Shown here one piece after another: positions 34,575 to 42,592 of a stretch of 64,000 bases of DNA. The stretch's first letter is position 1. Each line of letters opens with the position of its first letter. The DNA comes from Sphaerimonospora sp050942215 (lineage in GTDB: Bacteria; Actinomycetota; Actinomycetes; Streptosporangiales; Streptosporangiaceae). Below the pieces are notes generated by a model. The model saw nothing but the letters and a program-made list of their open reading frames with translations, did not search any database and had not been told where the DNA came from. A program made the translations under genes and the position numbers. The stretch lies in NCBI RefSeq assembly GCF_050942215.1, contig NZ_CP192056.1:5518001-5582000 (forward strand), written 5' to 3'.

Positions 34575-34590
34575 TGTGATTCGCGTCACA
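34575..34590. promoter_or_regulatory. CRP-like palindrome, array gene 3
   Basis: TGTGA-N6-TCACA with the same TTCGCG spacer as gene 2, in a shared context (TTTCCTCGAACC before it and ACTGATGGATCG after it). It lies 169 bp upstream of the -10. Confidence 0.7.
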
Positions 34591-34759
34591 CAGACTGATG
34601 GATCGATCCATCACTCCCCGTGATCTAGATGCCGGGACGCAGGCGATGATCAGCGAAAACGTTGCGAGCACAAGTCTTTCTAGATGAGCGGGGAGCAACC
34701 GAAATACTTTTCGGTGAATCTGGCATCGCATTCTTACCAGACCATCTCGTCATTCCTCG

Positions 34760-34833
34760 TATAACGTTCTTCTCGTTCCTTACTGACGGATGGGGCGCAA
34801 GTGACGCCTCACGACAGACCAGGGAGAACCCCC
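34760..34833 (+). promoter_or_regulatory. Promoter and conserved leader, array gene 3
   Basis: A -10 TATAAC at 34760-34765, block GTTCCTTACTGACGG, leader hairpin and RBS AGGGAGA lead to the ATG at 34834. Confidence 0.6.
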
Positions 34834-36369
34834 ATGAAGCGCACGCTCGCTTTCGGCGGCATCGTCGCCTCCGCCGGCATGCTGGCCGCCGGTCTGGCCG
34901 CTCCGGCTCAGGCCGCCGACAAGCCTGCCGAGGTCAACCTCGCCAACACCAACCTCGCCGCCCAGCAGGTGGCGATGTTCTGGTACGGCGAGGCCAAGGC
35001 CAACCTGATCCAGGCCACGCCGTACACGGTGGAGACCACCGTTCCGGCCAAGCACGTCTCCAGCGGTGGCCCGTCCGCCGACACCAAGCCCGGTGTGGTT
35101 CCGGCGACCGGCGACGAGAAGAAGGCCGCGTCGAAGTCGAAGAACGTCAACCTGCCCAAGACCACGGGCAAGGTGTTCTTCATCGGCGCCGACAACAAGC
35201 CGCACTGGTGCACCGCGACCTCGGTGCAGTCGCAGTACAAGAACCTGGTCGCCACGGCCGGGCACTGCGTGTACGACACCGAGTCCAACAAGGCCACCCT
35301 CGACAAGTGGGTCTTCATCCCCGGTTACTACCAGGGCAAGACCCCGTGGGGCATCTACGTGGGTAAGACCGCGTACACGCACTACGACTTCGACGTCTAC
35401 GAGGACGGCGACCGCAACTACGCGTTCGTCACGGTCTACAACGGCGTTCTGCCCACCGCTGACCAGAAGCCCAGCAGGAAGGACGGCAAGTACGACTCCG
35501 AGTACTTCAAGTCCAAGTGGGCGGCCAACAAGCACCTGGCGGCGCTGAAGGCCGACAAGAGCACCGCCTACTCCAGCCTCCGCGTGGTGAAGGAAGAGGT
35601 CGAGGAGAAGACCAGGGGCGGCAGCTGGACCGACAAGCAGGTCGAGGTCAGCGAGGTCCAGCGGACCAACAGGGGCACCGACCTGACGACCGTTCCCGCG
35701 GGCAACCTGCGGAACGGCTACAAGGCCGGCGCTCCCACCGAGATCTCCGCGAAGGACTACGGCTACGGGAACTTCAAGAAGGACTCGTACGTCAGCGAGG
35801 ACGGCCTGACCCTCTTCTACAAGACCAAGGCTGACCACAAGTTCAAGTACTACAAGCGCTCCTTCACCAAGCGCGCGTACGTGCAGAACACCAAGAAGGT
35901 CATCCGCTACAAGGTCACCGGCTGGAAGCTGACGATCGGCCTGAAGGACGTCGGCGCGCTGGGTGCCAACGTGGGCGGTCAGGGCCTGGCCTACAACCAG
36001 AAGGTCGGCTCCAACGTCTTCGTGTTCGGTTACCCGAGCGGGTCGCACCCGGACGGCAACCACGCCTACTCCGGCAAGACCCTCAAGTGGAGCTACGGCA
36101 AGACCTTCGCCGCGCAGGCCCCCGCCCTCAAGGGCGAGGAGCTGGTCGGGGTCAAGTCGTCCTTCACCGGTGAGGGCTCGATCGGCTCGTCCTGGCTGCT
36201 CAAGTACCAGAGCGCCCGCCGCGTCGGCTACCTGAACGGTGTGACCATCGCGGTGGCCGACCGGGACGGCAACAAGCGGATCGACACCAGCCTCTCGCCG
36301 TACTTCGACGGTGAGACCTACGGTGTCTACCAGGCCGCGGCCAAGAACTGGTCCGGCAAGATCGTCTGA
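34834..36369 (+). CDS. Array gene 3: secreted degenerate trypsin-like protein
   Basis: This 511-residue protein is the only array member with an ATG start (34834). The signal peptide ends at APAQAADK. His144 is present; the Asp position is Asn195 (DGDRNYAFV); the C-terminal motif is GEGSIGSSW with Ile at the Ser position. The core (about 162 residues) contains EVQRTNRGTDLTT and NGYKAGAPTEISAKDYGYGN, then VSEDGLTLFYKT. This core is clearly related to that of array gene 6 (same order of motifs), although those two genes are at opposite ends of the array and on opposite strands. Gene 3 shows GALGANVGG where the others have GRLGDNVGG. Confidence 0.82.
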   Translation: MKRTLAFGGIVASAGMLAAGLAAPAQAADKPAEVNLANTNLAAQQVAMFWYGEAKANLIQATPYTVETTVPAKHVSSGGPSADTKPGVVPATGDEKKAASKSKNVNLPKTTGKVFFIGADNKPHWCTATSVQSQYKNLVATAGHCVYDTESNKATLDKWVFIPGYYQGKTPWGIYVGKTAYTHYDFDVYEDGDRNYAFVTVYNGVLPTADQKPSRKDGKYDSEYFKSKWAANKHLAALKADKSTAYSSLRVVKEEVEEKTRGGSWTDKQVEVSEVQRTNRGTDLTTVPAGNLRNGYKAGAPTEISAKDYGYGNFKKDSYVSEDGLTLFYKTKADHKFKYYKRSFTKRAYVQNTKKVIRYKVTGWKLTIGLKDVGALGANVGGQGLAYNQKVGSNVFVFGYPSGSHPDGNHAYSGKTLKWSYGKTFAAQAPALKGEELVGVKSSFTGEGSIGSSWLLKYQSARRVGYLNGVTIAVADRDGNKRIDTSLSPYFDGETYGVYQAAAKNWSGKIV

Positions 36370-36393
36370 GGCACCGCCTCCTGACGACCCCAG

Positions 36394-36425
36394 AAAGGGC
36401 CTGGCTGTCCCCAGCCGGGCCCTTT
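36394..36425 (+). terminator. Terminator, array gene 3
   Basis: Stem AAAGGGCCTGGCT (36394-36406) pairs with AGCCGGGCCCTTT (36413-36425) with one G-U pair, 24 bp after the stop. Confidence 0.85.
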
Positions 36426-36575
36426 CCCGTTCTCCCCGAAATCTCCCCCACACGGAACGGACCGGGCCGTACGGCCGAGACGGCGCCGTCTGAGAGCGTC
36501 CCTTCGAGGATGCCCGGCTGCCGCTTCAGGCCACATGAGACGTGATCACATGGCCGTTTGGTTTCCTTCGAAGCA

Positions 36576-36591
36576 TGTGATTTACATCACA
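36576..36591. promoter_or_regulatory. CRP-like palindrome, array gene 4
   Basis: TGTGA-TTTACA-TCACA, 160 bp upstream of the -10. A conserved GACGTGATCAC element lies about 30 bp further upstream (36540-36550) and recurs before genes 5 and 6. Confidence 0.7.
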
Positions 36592-36751
36592 CTTTCTCTG
36601 CGTACGATCACCCACGCACCGTGATCAGCGCTTTCGCCATTCCGCCCCTCAACAGGAAAAACTCGATCGCCCCCCGGAGGCGATCAGCGAAGAGGACGTC
36701 CCGCCCGGTGTCGGACGACATGGTTGACCCGGCTTGTTCACAGATTCCTCT

Positions 36752-36829
36752 TATAGCTTGCCAAGGGAGTTCCTTTACTGACGTTTGGGGCTTGGAACGA
36801 CCCCACGACAGAGCAAGGAGAGCACACCC
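36752..36829 (+). promoter_or_regulatory. Promoter and divergent leader, array gene 4
   Basis: A -10 TATAGC at 36752-36757, block GTTCCTTTACTGACG, and a shorter TGGGG/CCCCA hairpin. The hairpin differs in sequence from genes 1-3 but keeps pairing. RBS AAGGAGAG. Confidence 0.55.
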
Positions 36830-38311
36830 TTGAAGCACACCCTCACTCTCGGTAGCATCGCGGTCACCGGAATGCTGGCCTCCGCCGTCGTTGCCGCGAC
36901 CCCCGCGAACGCCGGCGGCGACGTCTCCAAGGACACCCTGGCCGGCTCCAACTTCGCCGCGCAGCAGGTCGCGGCCTTCTGGTTCGGCCAGAACAAGGCC
37001 AACCTGCGCAACGCCAAGCCGTACAACGTGGAGACCACCGTCCCGGCCAGGCACGTCTCCAAGGGCGGACCCGCTCCCGACAGCAAGCCCGGGATCGTGC
37101 CGTCGAGCGCAGACAAGAAGACCTCGGGTAGCCGGTCGAAGAACGTGAACCTGCCCCGCACCACGGGCAAGGTGTTCTTCATCGGCGCCGACAGGAAGCC
37201 GCACTGGTGCACCGCCACCTCGCTGCAGTCGCACTACCGCAACCTCGTCGCCACCGCAGGCCATTGCGTGTACGACACCAAGTCGAACAAGGCCACGATG
37301 GACAAGTGGGTCTTCGTCCCCGGCTACTACCAGGGCAAGACCCCGTGGGGCATCTACGTCGGCAAGCAGGCCTTCACCCACTACGACTACGACGTCTACG
37401 AGGACGGCGACCGCGACTACGCGTTCGTCACCGTCTACAACGGCGTCCTGCCCACCTCGACCGGAGGCAGCAGGGGGTACCGGTCCAAGACCTACGAGAC
37501 CCACTGGCAGGCCACTCGGGCACTGCGCAAGCTCCGGGCCGACAAGAGCACCGGCTACAGCCGCCTCCGCATCCGGTCGGTGGTCGACACCCGCCACGTC
37601 GTCAAGGAGGGCACCAGAGATTCGAAGAAGGTCTACGTCAAGCGGGCCGAATGGAAGAAGCTGAACCCCGAGGGCACCCCAGCGAACGGGCCGTTCAAGC
37701 AGGGCACCGGTGTCACCACCGAGAAGAGCGACACCAAGCCCGCCGGCTGGAGGCAGGGCCACGAGTCGGCCGACGGCAAGACCTTCTTCTGGAAGAAGGA
37801 GGGTGACAAGTACGTCACCCGCACCTACTGGATCAACTACGACCTCGACTACAAGATCACCGGGAGGGTCCTCAAGGTCGGCCTGAAGGACGTCGGCCGC
37901 CTGGGCGACAACGTCGGTGGTCAGGGCATGGCCTACAACCAGAAGATCGGTAAGAAGGTCTTCGTGTTCGGTTACCCGAGCGGGTCGCACCCGGACGGCA
38001 ACCACGCCTACTCCGGCAAGACCCTCAAGTGGAGCTACGGCAAGACCTTCGCCGCGCAGGCCCCCGCCATCAAGGCTCAGGAGCTGCAGGGCATCAAGTC
38101 GTCCTTCACCGGTGAGGGCTCGCTGGGCTCGGCCTGGCTGCTCAGCTACAAGAACAGCCGCCGTCTGGGCTACCTGAACGGCGTGACGATCGCGGTGGCC
38201 GACCGGGACGGCAACAAGCGGATCGACACCAGCCTCTCGCCGTACTTCGACGGTGAGACCTACGGCGTCTACAAGGCCGCCGCCAAGGTCTGGTCCGGCA
38301 AGATCGTCTGA
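36830..38311 (+). CDS. Array gene 4: secreted degenerate trypsin-like protein
   Basis: This 493-residue protein, the shortest of the array, starts at TTG 36830 after AAGGAGAG. The signal peptide is MKHTLTLGSIAVTGMLASA and ends at ANAGG. It is the most divergent N-terminal module (KPGIVPSSADKKTSGSRSKN). His145 and Asp196 (DGDRDYAFV) are kept, while the GxSGG Ser position is Leu (GEGSLGSAW). The core (about 143 residues) includes HWQATRALRKLRADKSTGYSRL and NGPFKQGTGVTTEKSDTKPA, ending DGKTFFWKKEG. It is the last plus-strand member; genes 5 and 6 converge on it from the other strand. Confidence 0.82.
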   Translation: MKHTLTLGSIAVTGMLASAVVAATPANAGGDVSKDTLAGSNFAAQQVAAFWFGQNKANLRNAKPYNVETTVPARHVSKGGPAPDSKPGIVPSSADKKTSGSRSKNVNLPRTTGKVFFIGADRKPHWCTATSLQSHYRNLVATAGHCVYDTKSNKATMDKWVFVPGYYQGKTPWGIYVGKQAFTHYDYDVYEDGDRDYAFVTVYNGVLPTSTGGSRGYRSKTYETHWQATRALRKLRADKSTGYSRLRIRSVVDTRHVVKEGTRDSKKVYVKRAEWKKLNPEGTPANGPFKQGTGVTTEKSDTKPAGWRQGHESADGKTFFWKKEGDKYVTRTYWINYDLDYKITGRVLKVGLKDVGRLGDNVGGQGMAYNQKIGKKVFVFGYPSGSHPDGNHAYSGKTLKWSYGKTFAAQAPAIKAQELQGIKSSFTGEGSLGSAWLLSYKNSRRLGYLNGVTIAVADRDGNKRIDTSLSPYFDGETYGVYKAAAKVWSGKIV

Positions 38312-38425
38312 GTCTTCGCCTCCCGGCGAGGCCGGCGGTGATCCCGCCCATCCGTCCGCCCGGTCCGGCTCACCTGGTCACCGCTCCGGGCGGCGATGAG
38401 AAGGTCTCCGGGTAGGCGGAGTTCC

Positions 38426-38457
38426 AAGGGCCCGGCTGCCCCTCCGGCCGGGCCCTT
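38426..38457 (+). terminator. Terminator, array gene 4
   Basis: Stem AAGGGCCCGGC (38426-38436) pairs with GCCGGGCCCTT (38447-38457). It lies 115 bp after the stop, further than in the other members. Confidence 0.75.
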
Positions 38458-38656
38458 TCCCGTTCCCACCCACCGATTCACTGGAATTCCTCCGTACGCC
38501 GAGGGCCGCTCGACGGCGCTCATCCGGGACTCGTAGAGCATTCCGCTGTCTTGGCAGACGGCTCCACACAATGAATGGGCGGATCACAACCGATCCGCCC
38601 ATTTCACAATGAACACGCTCACGATATATAGGGCATCGAACCGGCCCCGGACACGG

Positions 38657-38687
38657 GAAAGGGCCCGACTGGCTGCCGAGCCCTTTC
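38657..38687 (-). terminator. Terminator, array gene 5
   Basis: GAAAGGGC (38657-38664) pairs with GCCCTTTC (38680-38687), with a partly paired middle. It is a weaker version of the array terminator, 22 bp beyond the stop. Confidence 0.65.
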
Positions 38688-38709
38688 TCTGTCGTCCGCC
38701 GGGAAGGGA

Positions 38710-40227
38710 TCAGACGATCTTTCCGGACCAGTTCTTGGCCGCGGAGGCGTAGACGCCGTAGGTCTCACCGTCGAAGTACGGCGAGAGGCTGGTGTCGATC
38801 CGCTTGTTGCCGTCCCGGTCGGCCACCGCGATGGTCACACCGTTCAGGTAACCGATCCGCTTGGCGCTCTTGTAGTTGAGCAGCCAGGCGGAGCCCAGCG
38901 AGCCCTCACCGGTGAAGGACGACTTGATGCCCTGCAACTCCTCGCCCTTGATGGCCGGCGCGGTAGCCGCGAAGGTCTTGCCGTAGCTCCACTTGAGGGT
39001 CTTGCCGGAGTAGGCGTGGTTGCCGTCCGGGTGCGACCCGCTCGGGTAACCGAACACGAAGTGCGCCTTGCCCAGCTTCTGGTTGTAGGCCAGGCCCTGA
39101 CCGCCCACGTTGTCGCCCAGGCGGCCGACGTCCTTCAGGCCGATCCGGAGGATCTTGCCGGTGATGACGTAGTCCTTGACCTTGAAGGCGCCCCAGAAGG
39201 TCGCCTGGTAGGTCCGGCCGTCCTTCTTGAAGGTGTAGACCGTCTGCTTGGACGCGTCGTTGCTGTTCCAGCCCTCGTGACCACGCCAGACCTTCTTGAC
39301 GGTGACGCCCCACGTCCCATCGCTGTACGTGGAGGTACCCTTCTTGGCCTGGTTCTCCAGGGTGGTCCGCGCCGAGTTGACGGTGGCCGGGTCGACCGCG
39401 AGGTCGGCCACGCTGGCCGACTCGACCTTGACGGAGCCCCGCGTGCCGAGCTTCACCTTCTGCTTCATGTCCGGGTTGGCCACGATCTGCAGGTCGGAGT
39501 AGCCGGTCTTCTTGTCGTTCTGGAGCTTCTTCAGCCAGTACTTGGCGCTGCGCTCGGACTTGTAGGACCTGGACTTCCAGTCCTTGCTGCCCCAGGCGCC
39601 GTCGGGCAGCACGCCGTTGTACACCGTGACGAACGCGTAGTCGCGGTCGCCGTCCTCGTAGACGTCGAAGTCGTAGTGCGTGTACGCGGTCTTACCCACG
39701 TAGATGCCCCACGGGGTCTTGCCCTGGTAGTAACCGGGGATGAAGACCCACTTGTCCATCGTGGCCTTGTTGGACTCGGTGTCGTACACGCAGTGCCCGG
39801 CCGTGGCGACCAGGTTGCGGTACGAAGACTGCACCGAGGTCGCGGTGCACCAGTGCGGGTTGCCGTCGGCGCCGATGAAGAACACCTTGCCCGTGGTCTT
39901 GGGCAGGTTGACGTTCTTCGACTTGCTCGCGGTCTTCTTCTCGTCGCCGATCGCCGGAACCACACCCGGCTTGGTGTCGGCCGACGGGCCGCCGCCCGAC
40001 ACGTGCTTGGCGGAGACCTTGGTCTCCACCGCGTACGGCTTGGCGTTGAGCAGGTTGGCCTTGTTCTGGCCGTACCAGAACATGGCGACCTGCTGGGCGG
40101 CGAGGTTGGTGTTGGCCAGGGTGTCGCTGGAGACGTCACCGGCGGCCTGAGCGGGGGTGGCAGCGAGGCCGGCGGCAAGCATGCCGGCGCTGGCGACGAT
40201 GCCGCCGAATGCGAGAGTGCGCTTCAA
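38710..40227 (-). CDS. Array gene 5: secreted degenerate trypsin-like protein
   Basis: This 505-residue protein starts at TTG 40227 after AAGGAGA; a much longer in-frame reading upstream runs through the promoter and is not believed. The signal peptide ends at ATPAQAAG. His145 and Asp196 (DGDRDYAFV) are retained; the Ser position is Leu (GEGSLGSAW). The core of about 155 residues (SAKYWLKKLQNDKKTGYSDL, VDPATVNSARTTLENQAKKG, GVTVKKVWRGHEGWNSNDAS) resembles none of the others closely. It is followed by the shared GRLGDNVGGQGLAYNQKLGK. In place of the VGSNVFVFGYP of relatives it has GKAHFVFGYP. Confidence 0.82.
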   Translation of the reverse strand: MKRTLAFGGIVASAGMLAAGLAATPAQAAGDVSSDTLANTNLAAQQVAMFWYGQNKANLLNAKPYAVETKVSAKHVSGGGPSADTKPGVVPAIGDEKKTASKSKNVNLPKTTGKVFFIGADGNPHWCTATSVQSSYRNLVATAGHCVYDTESNKATMDKWVFIPGYYQGKTPWGIYVGKTAYTHYDFDVYEDGDRDYAFVTVYNGVLPDGAWGSKDWKSRSYKSERSAKYWLKKLQNDKKTGYSDLQIVANPDMKQKVKLGTRGSVKVESASVADLAVDPATVNSARTTLENQAKKGTSTYSDGTWGVTVKKVWRGHEGWNSNDASKQTVYTFKKDGRTYQATFWGAFKVKDYVITGKILRIGLKDVGRLGDNVGGQGLAYNQKLGKAHFVFGYPSGSHPDGNHAYSGKTLKWSYGKTFAATAPAIKGEELQGIKSSFTGEGSLGSAWLLNYKSAKRIGYLNGVTIAVADRDGNKRIDTSLSPYFDGETYGVYASAAKNWSGKIV

Positions 40228-40301
40228 GGGATTCTCCTTGGTCTGTCGTGAGGCACCATCTGCGCCCCATGCGTCAGTAAAGGAACGGTCAGCAAGGTAT
40301 A
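40228..40301 (-). promoter_or_regulatory. Promoter and conserved leader, array gene 5
   Basis: On the minus strand: -10 TATACC (40296-40301), block GTTCCTTTACTGACGC, and a leader hairpin GGGGCGC/GTGCCTC. Relative to genes 1-3 the paired bases have changed but pairing is kept. RBS AAGGAGA. Confidence 0.6.
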
Positions 40302-40462
40302 CGGGAAAATCGCGAAAAGGTAGGCGGGTGAGTCCCGTCTTCCGTCGCGGAGAACCCGGCACCCGCCCCCTCACACCCTCGTTGTCAGCACGTTTGCCCT
40401 GGACATGACGGGTTGCAGTCGGTTCGCGCCCCGCGCCCGCACTCAAACGGGCGAGACAGAAG

Positions 40463-40478
40463 TGTGACGAAGGTCACA
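40463..40478. promoter_or_regulatory. CRP-like palindrome, array gene 5
   Basis: TGTGA-N6-TCACA (spacer CGAAGG on the plus strand), 161 bp from the -10 of gene 5. A GACGTGATCAC element follows further upstream (minus strand, 40505-40515). Confidence 0.7.
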
Positions 40479-40682
40479 CCGGATGAAGGAAACCGAAAGG
40501 GCTCGTGATCACGTCTGAGACATACCGCCTCCGCGCCCTCCATCCGGCGGCAGATCCCGCGAGCGGCGCTTCGCGGGGCCCGTAAACGTCCCGGCCCCGT
40601 CGAACGGCCCGCAGCGGGCCTTCAGGCGGCTCCCAGCGAGGGTGTGATCGCACCGGGCTCGGTCTGCCGTCTCAAGAAACAC

Positions 40683-40713
40683 GAAGGGGCCCGGCGGTAA
40701 GCCGGGCCCCTTC
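40683..40713 (-). terminator. Terminator, array gene 6
   Basis: A 13-bp perfect stem GAAGGGGCCCGGC (40683-40695) pairs with 40701-40713 across a 5-nt loop. Confidence 0.85.
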
Positions 40714-40733
40714 AGTCGTCATCCGGGAAGGGA

Positions 40734-42341
40734 TTAGACGATCTTGCCGGACCAGCTCTTGGCCGCGGCCTGGTAGACACCGTAGGTCTCACCGTCGAAG
40801 TACGGCGAGAGGCTGGTGTCGATCCGCTTGTTGCCGTCGCGGTCGGCCACCGCGATGGTCACACCGTTCAGGTAACCGATCCGCTTGGCGCTCTGGTACT
40901 TGAGCAGCCAGGACGAACCGATCGAGCCCTCACCGGTGAAGGACGACTTGACCCCGAGCAGCTCCTCGCCCTTGATGGCCGGCGCGGTAGCCGCGAAGGT
41001 CTTGCCGTACGCCCACTTGAGGGTCTTGCCGGAGAAGGCGTAGTTGCCGTCCGGGTGCGACCCGCTCGGGTAACCGAACACGAAGACGTTGGAGCCGACC
41101 TTCTGGTTGTAGGCCAGGCCCTGACCGCCCACGTTGTCGCCCAGGCGACCGACGTCCTTCAGCCCGATCGTCAGCTTGGCGCCGACGACCTGGTACTTGT
41201 ACGTCTTCTTGGCCGGAGGCGGCGTCGCCTTCACCTTCTCCGTCTTGGTGAAGGTCCGCTTGTAGTACTTGGTGACCTGCTTGGTGGTCTCCTTGCCGAA
41301 CTTGCCCTTGACCTTCTCCTCGACGGTCTTCTTGAAGAAGAGGGTCAGGCCGTCCTGGCTGACGTAGGAGTCCTTGTTCCGGTTGCCGTAACCGTACTCC
41401 CGTGCGCTGATCTCGGTGATCTCGCCGGCCTTGTAGCCGTTACGCAGCTGGACGTCACCGGACGTCAGGTCCGCATGCCGGTTCCGGCTCTGGACCTCCT
41501 GGACCTTGGCCGGCACGTTCTTGTACTCGTACCTGTTCTTGCCACGGTTGTGGCCGTGCCTGCCGCCCTTGTCCTCGACCTTCACGATCTTCAGCGCGGA
41601 CCAGACGGTGCTCTTGTCGGCCTTGAGCTTGGCCAGGTGGATCTTGGCCTCGCGCTCGGTCCGGAAGAGCCCCGACTTGTACCCGTAGTCCTTGCCCGAG
41701 GTGGGACGCTCGGTGGTGGGCAGCACGCCGTTGTAGACGGTGACGAACGCGTAGTTGCGGTCGCCGTCCTCGTAGACGTCGAAGTCGTAGTGGGTGAAGG
41801 CCTGCTTACCCACGTAGATGCCCCACGGGGTCTTGCCCTGGTAGTAACCGGGGATGAAGACCCACTTGTCGAGGGTGGCCTTGTTGGACTCGGTGTCGTA
41901 CACGCAGTGCCCGGCCGTGGCGACCAGGTTGCGGTACTGCGACTGCACCGAGGTGGCCGAGCACCAGTGCGGCTTGTTGTCCGCGCCGATGAAGAACACC
42001 TTGCCCGAGGTCTTGGGCAGGTTGACGTTCTTCGACTTCGACGCGGTCTTCTTCTCGTCGCCGATCGCCGGAACCACACCGGGCTTGGTGTCCGCGGCAG
42101 GACCGCCACCCGACACGTGCTTGGCCGGAACGGTGGTCTCCACGGCGTACGGCGTGGCCTGGATCAGGTTGGCCTTGGCCTCGCCGTACCAGAACGCCGC
42201 CACCTGCTGCGCGGCGAGGTTGGTGTTGGCCAGGTTGACCGCGGCGGGTTTGTCGGCGGCCTGAGCCGGAGTGGCCGCGAGGCCGGCGGCCAGCAGGCCG
42301 GCGGTGGCCACGACGCCACCGAATGCGAGAGTGCGCTTCAA
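40734..42341 (-). CDS. Array gene 6: secreted degenerate trypsin-like protein
   Basis: This 535-residue protein starts at TTG 42341 after AAGGAGA. The signal peptide ends at ATPAQAAD. His145 is present, the Asp position is Asn196 (DGDRNYAFV), and the Ser position is Ile (GEGSIGSSW). The core of about 185 residues shares NGYKAGEITEISAREYGYGN and VSQDGLTLFFKKT with gene 3. It adds a basic insert (GRHGHNRGKNRYEYKN) and a Lys-rich tail (KGKFGKETTKQVTKYYKRTF). The constant modules are almost identical in DNA to genes 3 and 5. Mature protein is strongly basic. Confidence 0.82.
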   Translation of the reverse strand: MKRTLAFGGVVATAGLLAAGLAATPAQAADKPAAVNLANTNLAAQQVAAFWYGEAKANLIQATPYAVETTVPAKHVSGGGPAADTKPGVVPAIGDEKKTASKSKNVNLPKTSGKVFFIGADNKPHWCSATSVQSQYRNLVATAGHCVYDTESNKATLDKWVFIPGYYQGKTPWGIYVGKQAFTHYDFDVYEDGDRNYAFVTVYNGVLPTTERPTSGKDYGYKSGLFRTEREAKIHLAKLKADKSTVWSALKIVKVEDKGGRHGHNRGKNRYEYKNVPAKVQEVQSRNRHADLTSGDVQLRNGYKAGEITEISAREYGYGNRNKDSYVSQDGLTLFFKKTVEEKVKGKFGKETTKQVTKYYKRTFTKTEKVKATPPPAKKTYKYQVVGAKLTIGLKDVGRLGDNVGGQGLAYNQKVGSNVFVFGYPSGSHPDGNYAFSGKTLKWAYGKTFAATAPAIKGEELLGVKSSFTGEGSIGSSWLLKYQSAKRIGYLNGVTIAVADRDGNKRIDTSLSPYFDGETYGVYQAAAKSWSGKIV

Positions 42342-42412
42342 AACGATCTCCTTGGTCTGGCGTGGGGCGCCCCTGCGCCCCATGCGTCAGTAAAGGAACA
42401 CCCAGCAAGCTA
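42342..42412 (-). promoter_or_regulatory. Promoter and conserved leader, array gene 6
   Basis: On the minus strand: -10-like TAGCTT (42407-42412), block GTTCCTTTACTGACGC, and a leader hairpin with a perfect GGGGCGC/GCGCCCC stem, the strongest in the array. RBS AAGGAGA. Confidence 0.6.
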
Positions 42413-42576
42413 GCCGAAAAATTGAGAAAGGCCAGGCACCAAAATCCCGCCTCCGACGCATCCCGCTGCCGGACACCACCCGTCCGACCAGGTCGTTTTT
42501 CTTCGTTTCCGCTGATCATGCGGGGTTTCGGGCATCGGGAAAACCCGGTTTTCTCCCATCGACCCCCCGACCAAAG

Positions 42577-42592
42577 TGTGACGAAGGCCACA
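42577..42592. promoter_or_regulatory. CRP-like palindrome, array gene 6
   Basis: TGTGA-CGAAGG-CCACA, one mismatch from the array consensus, 164 bp from the -10 of gene 6. The GACGTGATCAC element lies just beyond (minus strand, about 42619-42629). Confidence 0.6.

Larger units (their letters stand above)
38312..38709. other. Convergent spacer between array genes 4 and 5
   Basis: This 398-bp spacer contains only terminators, at 38426-38457 for gene 4 and 38657-38687 for gene 5. A short inverted TGGGCGGATC/GATCCGCCCA pair also lies at about 38576-38602. No gene is seen. Confidence 0.6.

Noticed and set aside
38710..40446. 73-residue N-terminal extension of array gene 5
   Set aside because: It would run through the promoter, leader hairpin and RBS, and would bury the signal peptide.
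30820..42413. Long opposite-strand frames across the secreted-protein array
   Set aside because: They repeat in step with the paralogs and read as Val/Leu/Gly/Arg-rich shadows; signal peptides and fold motifs are only on the annotated strands.
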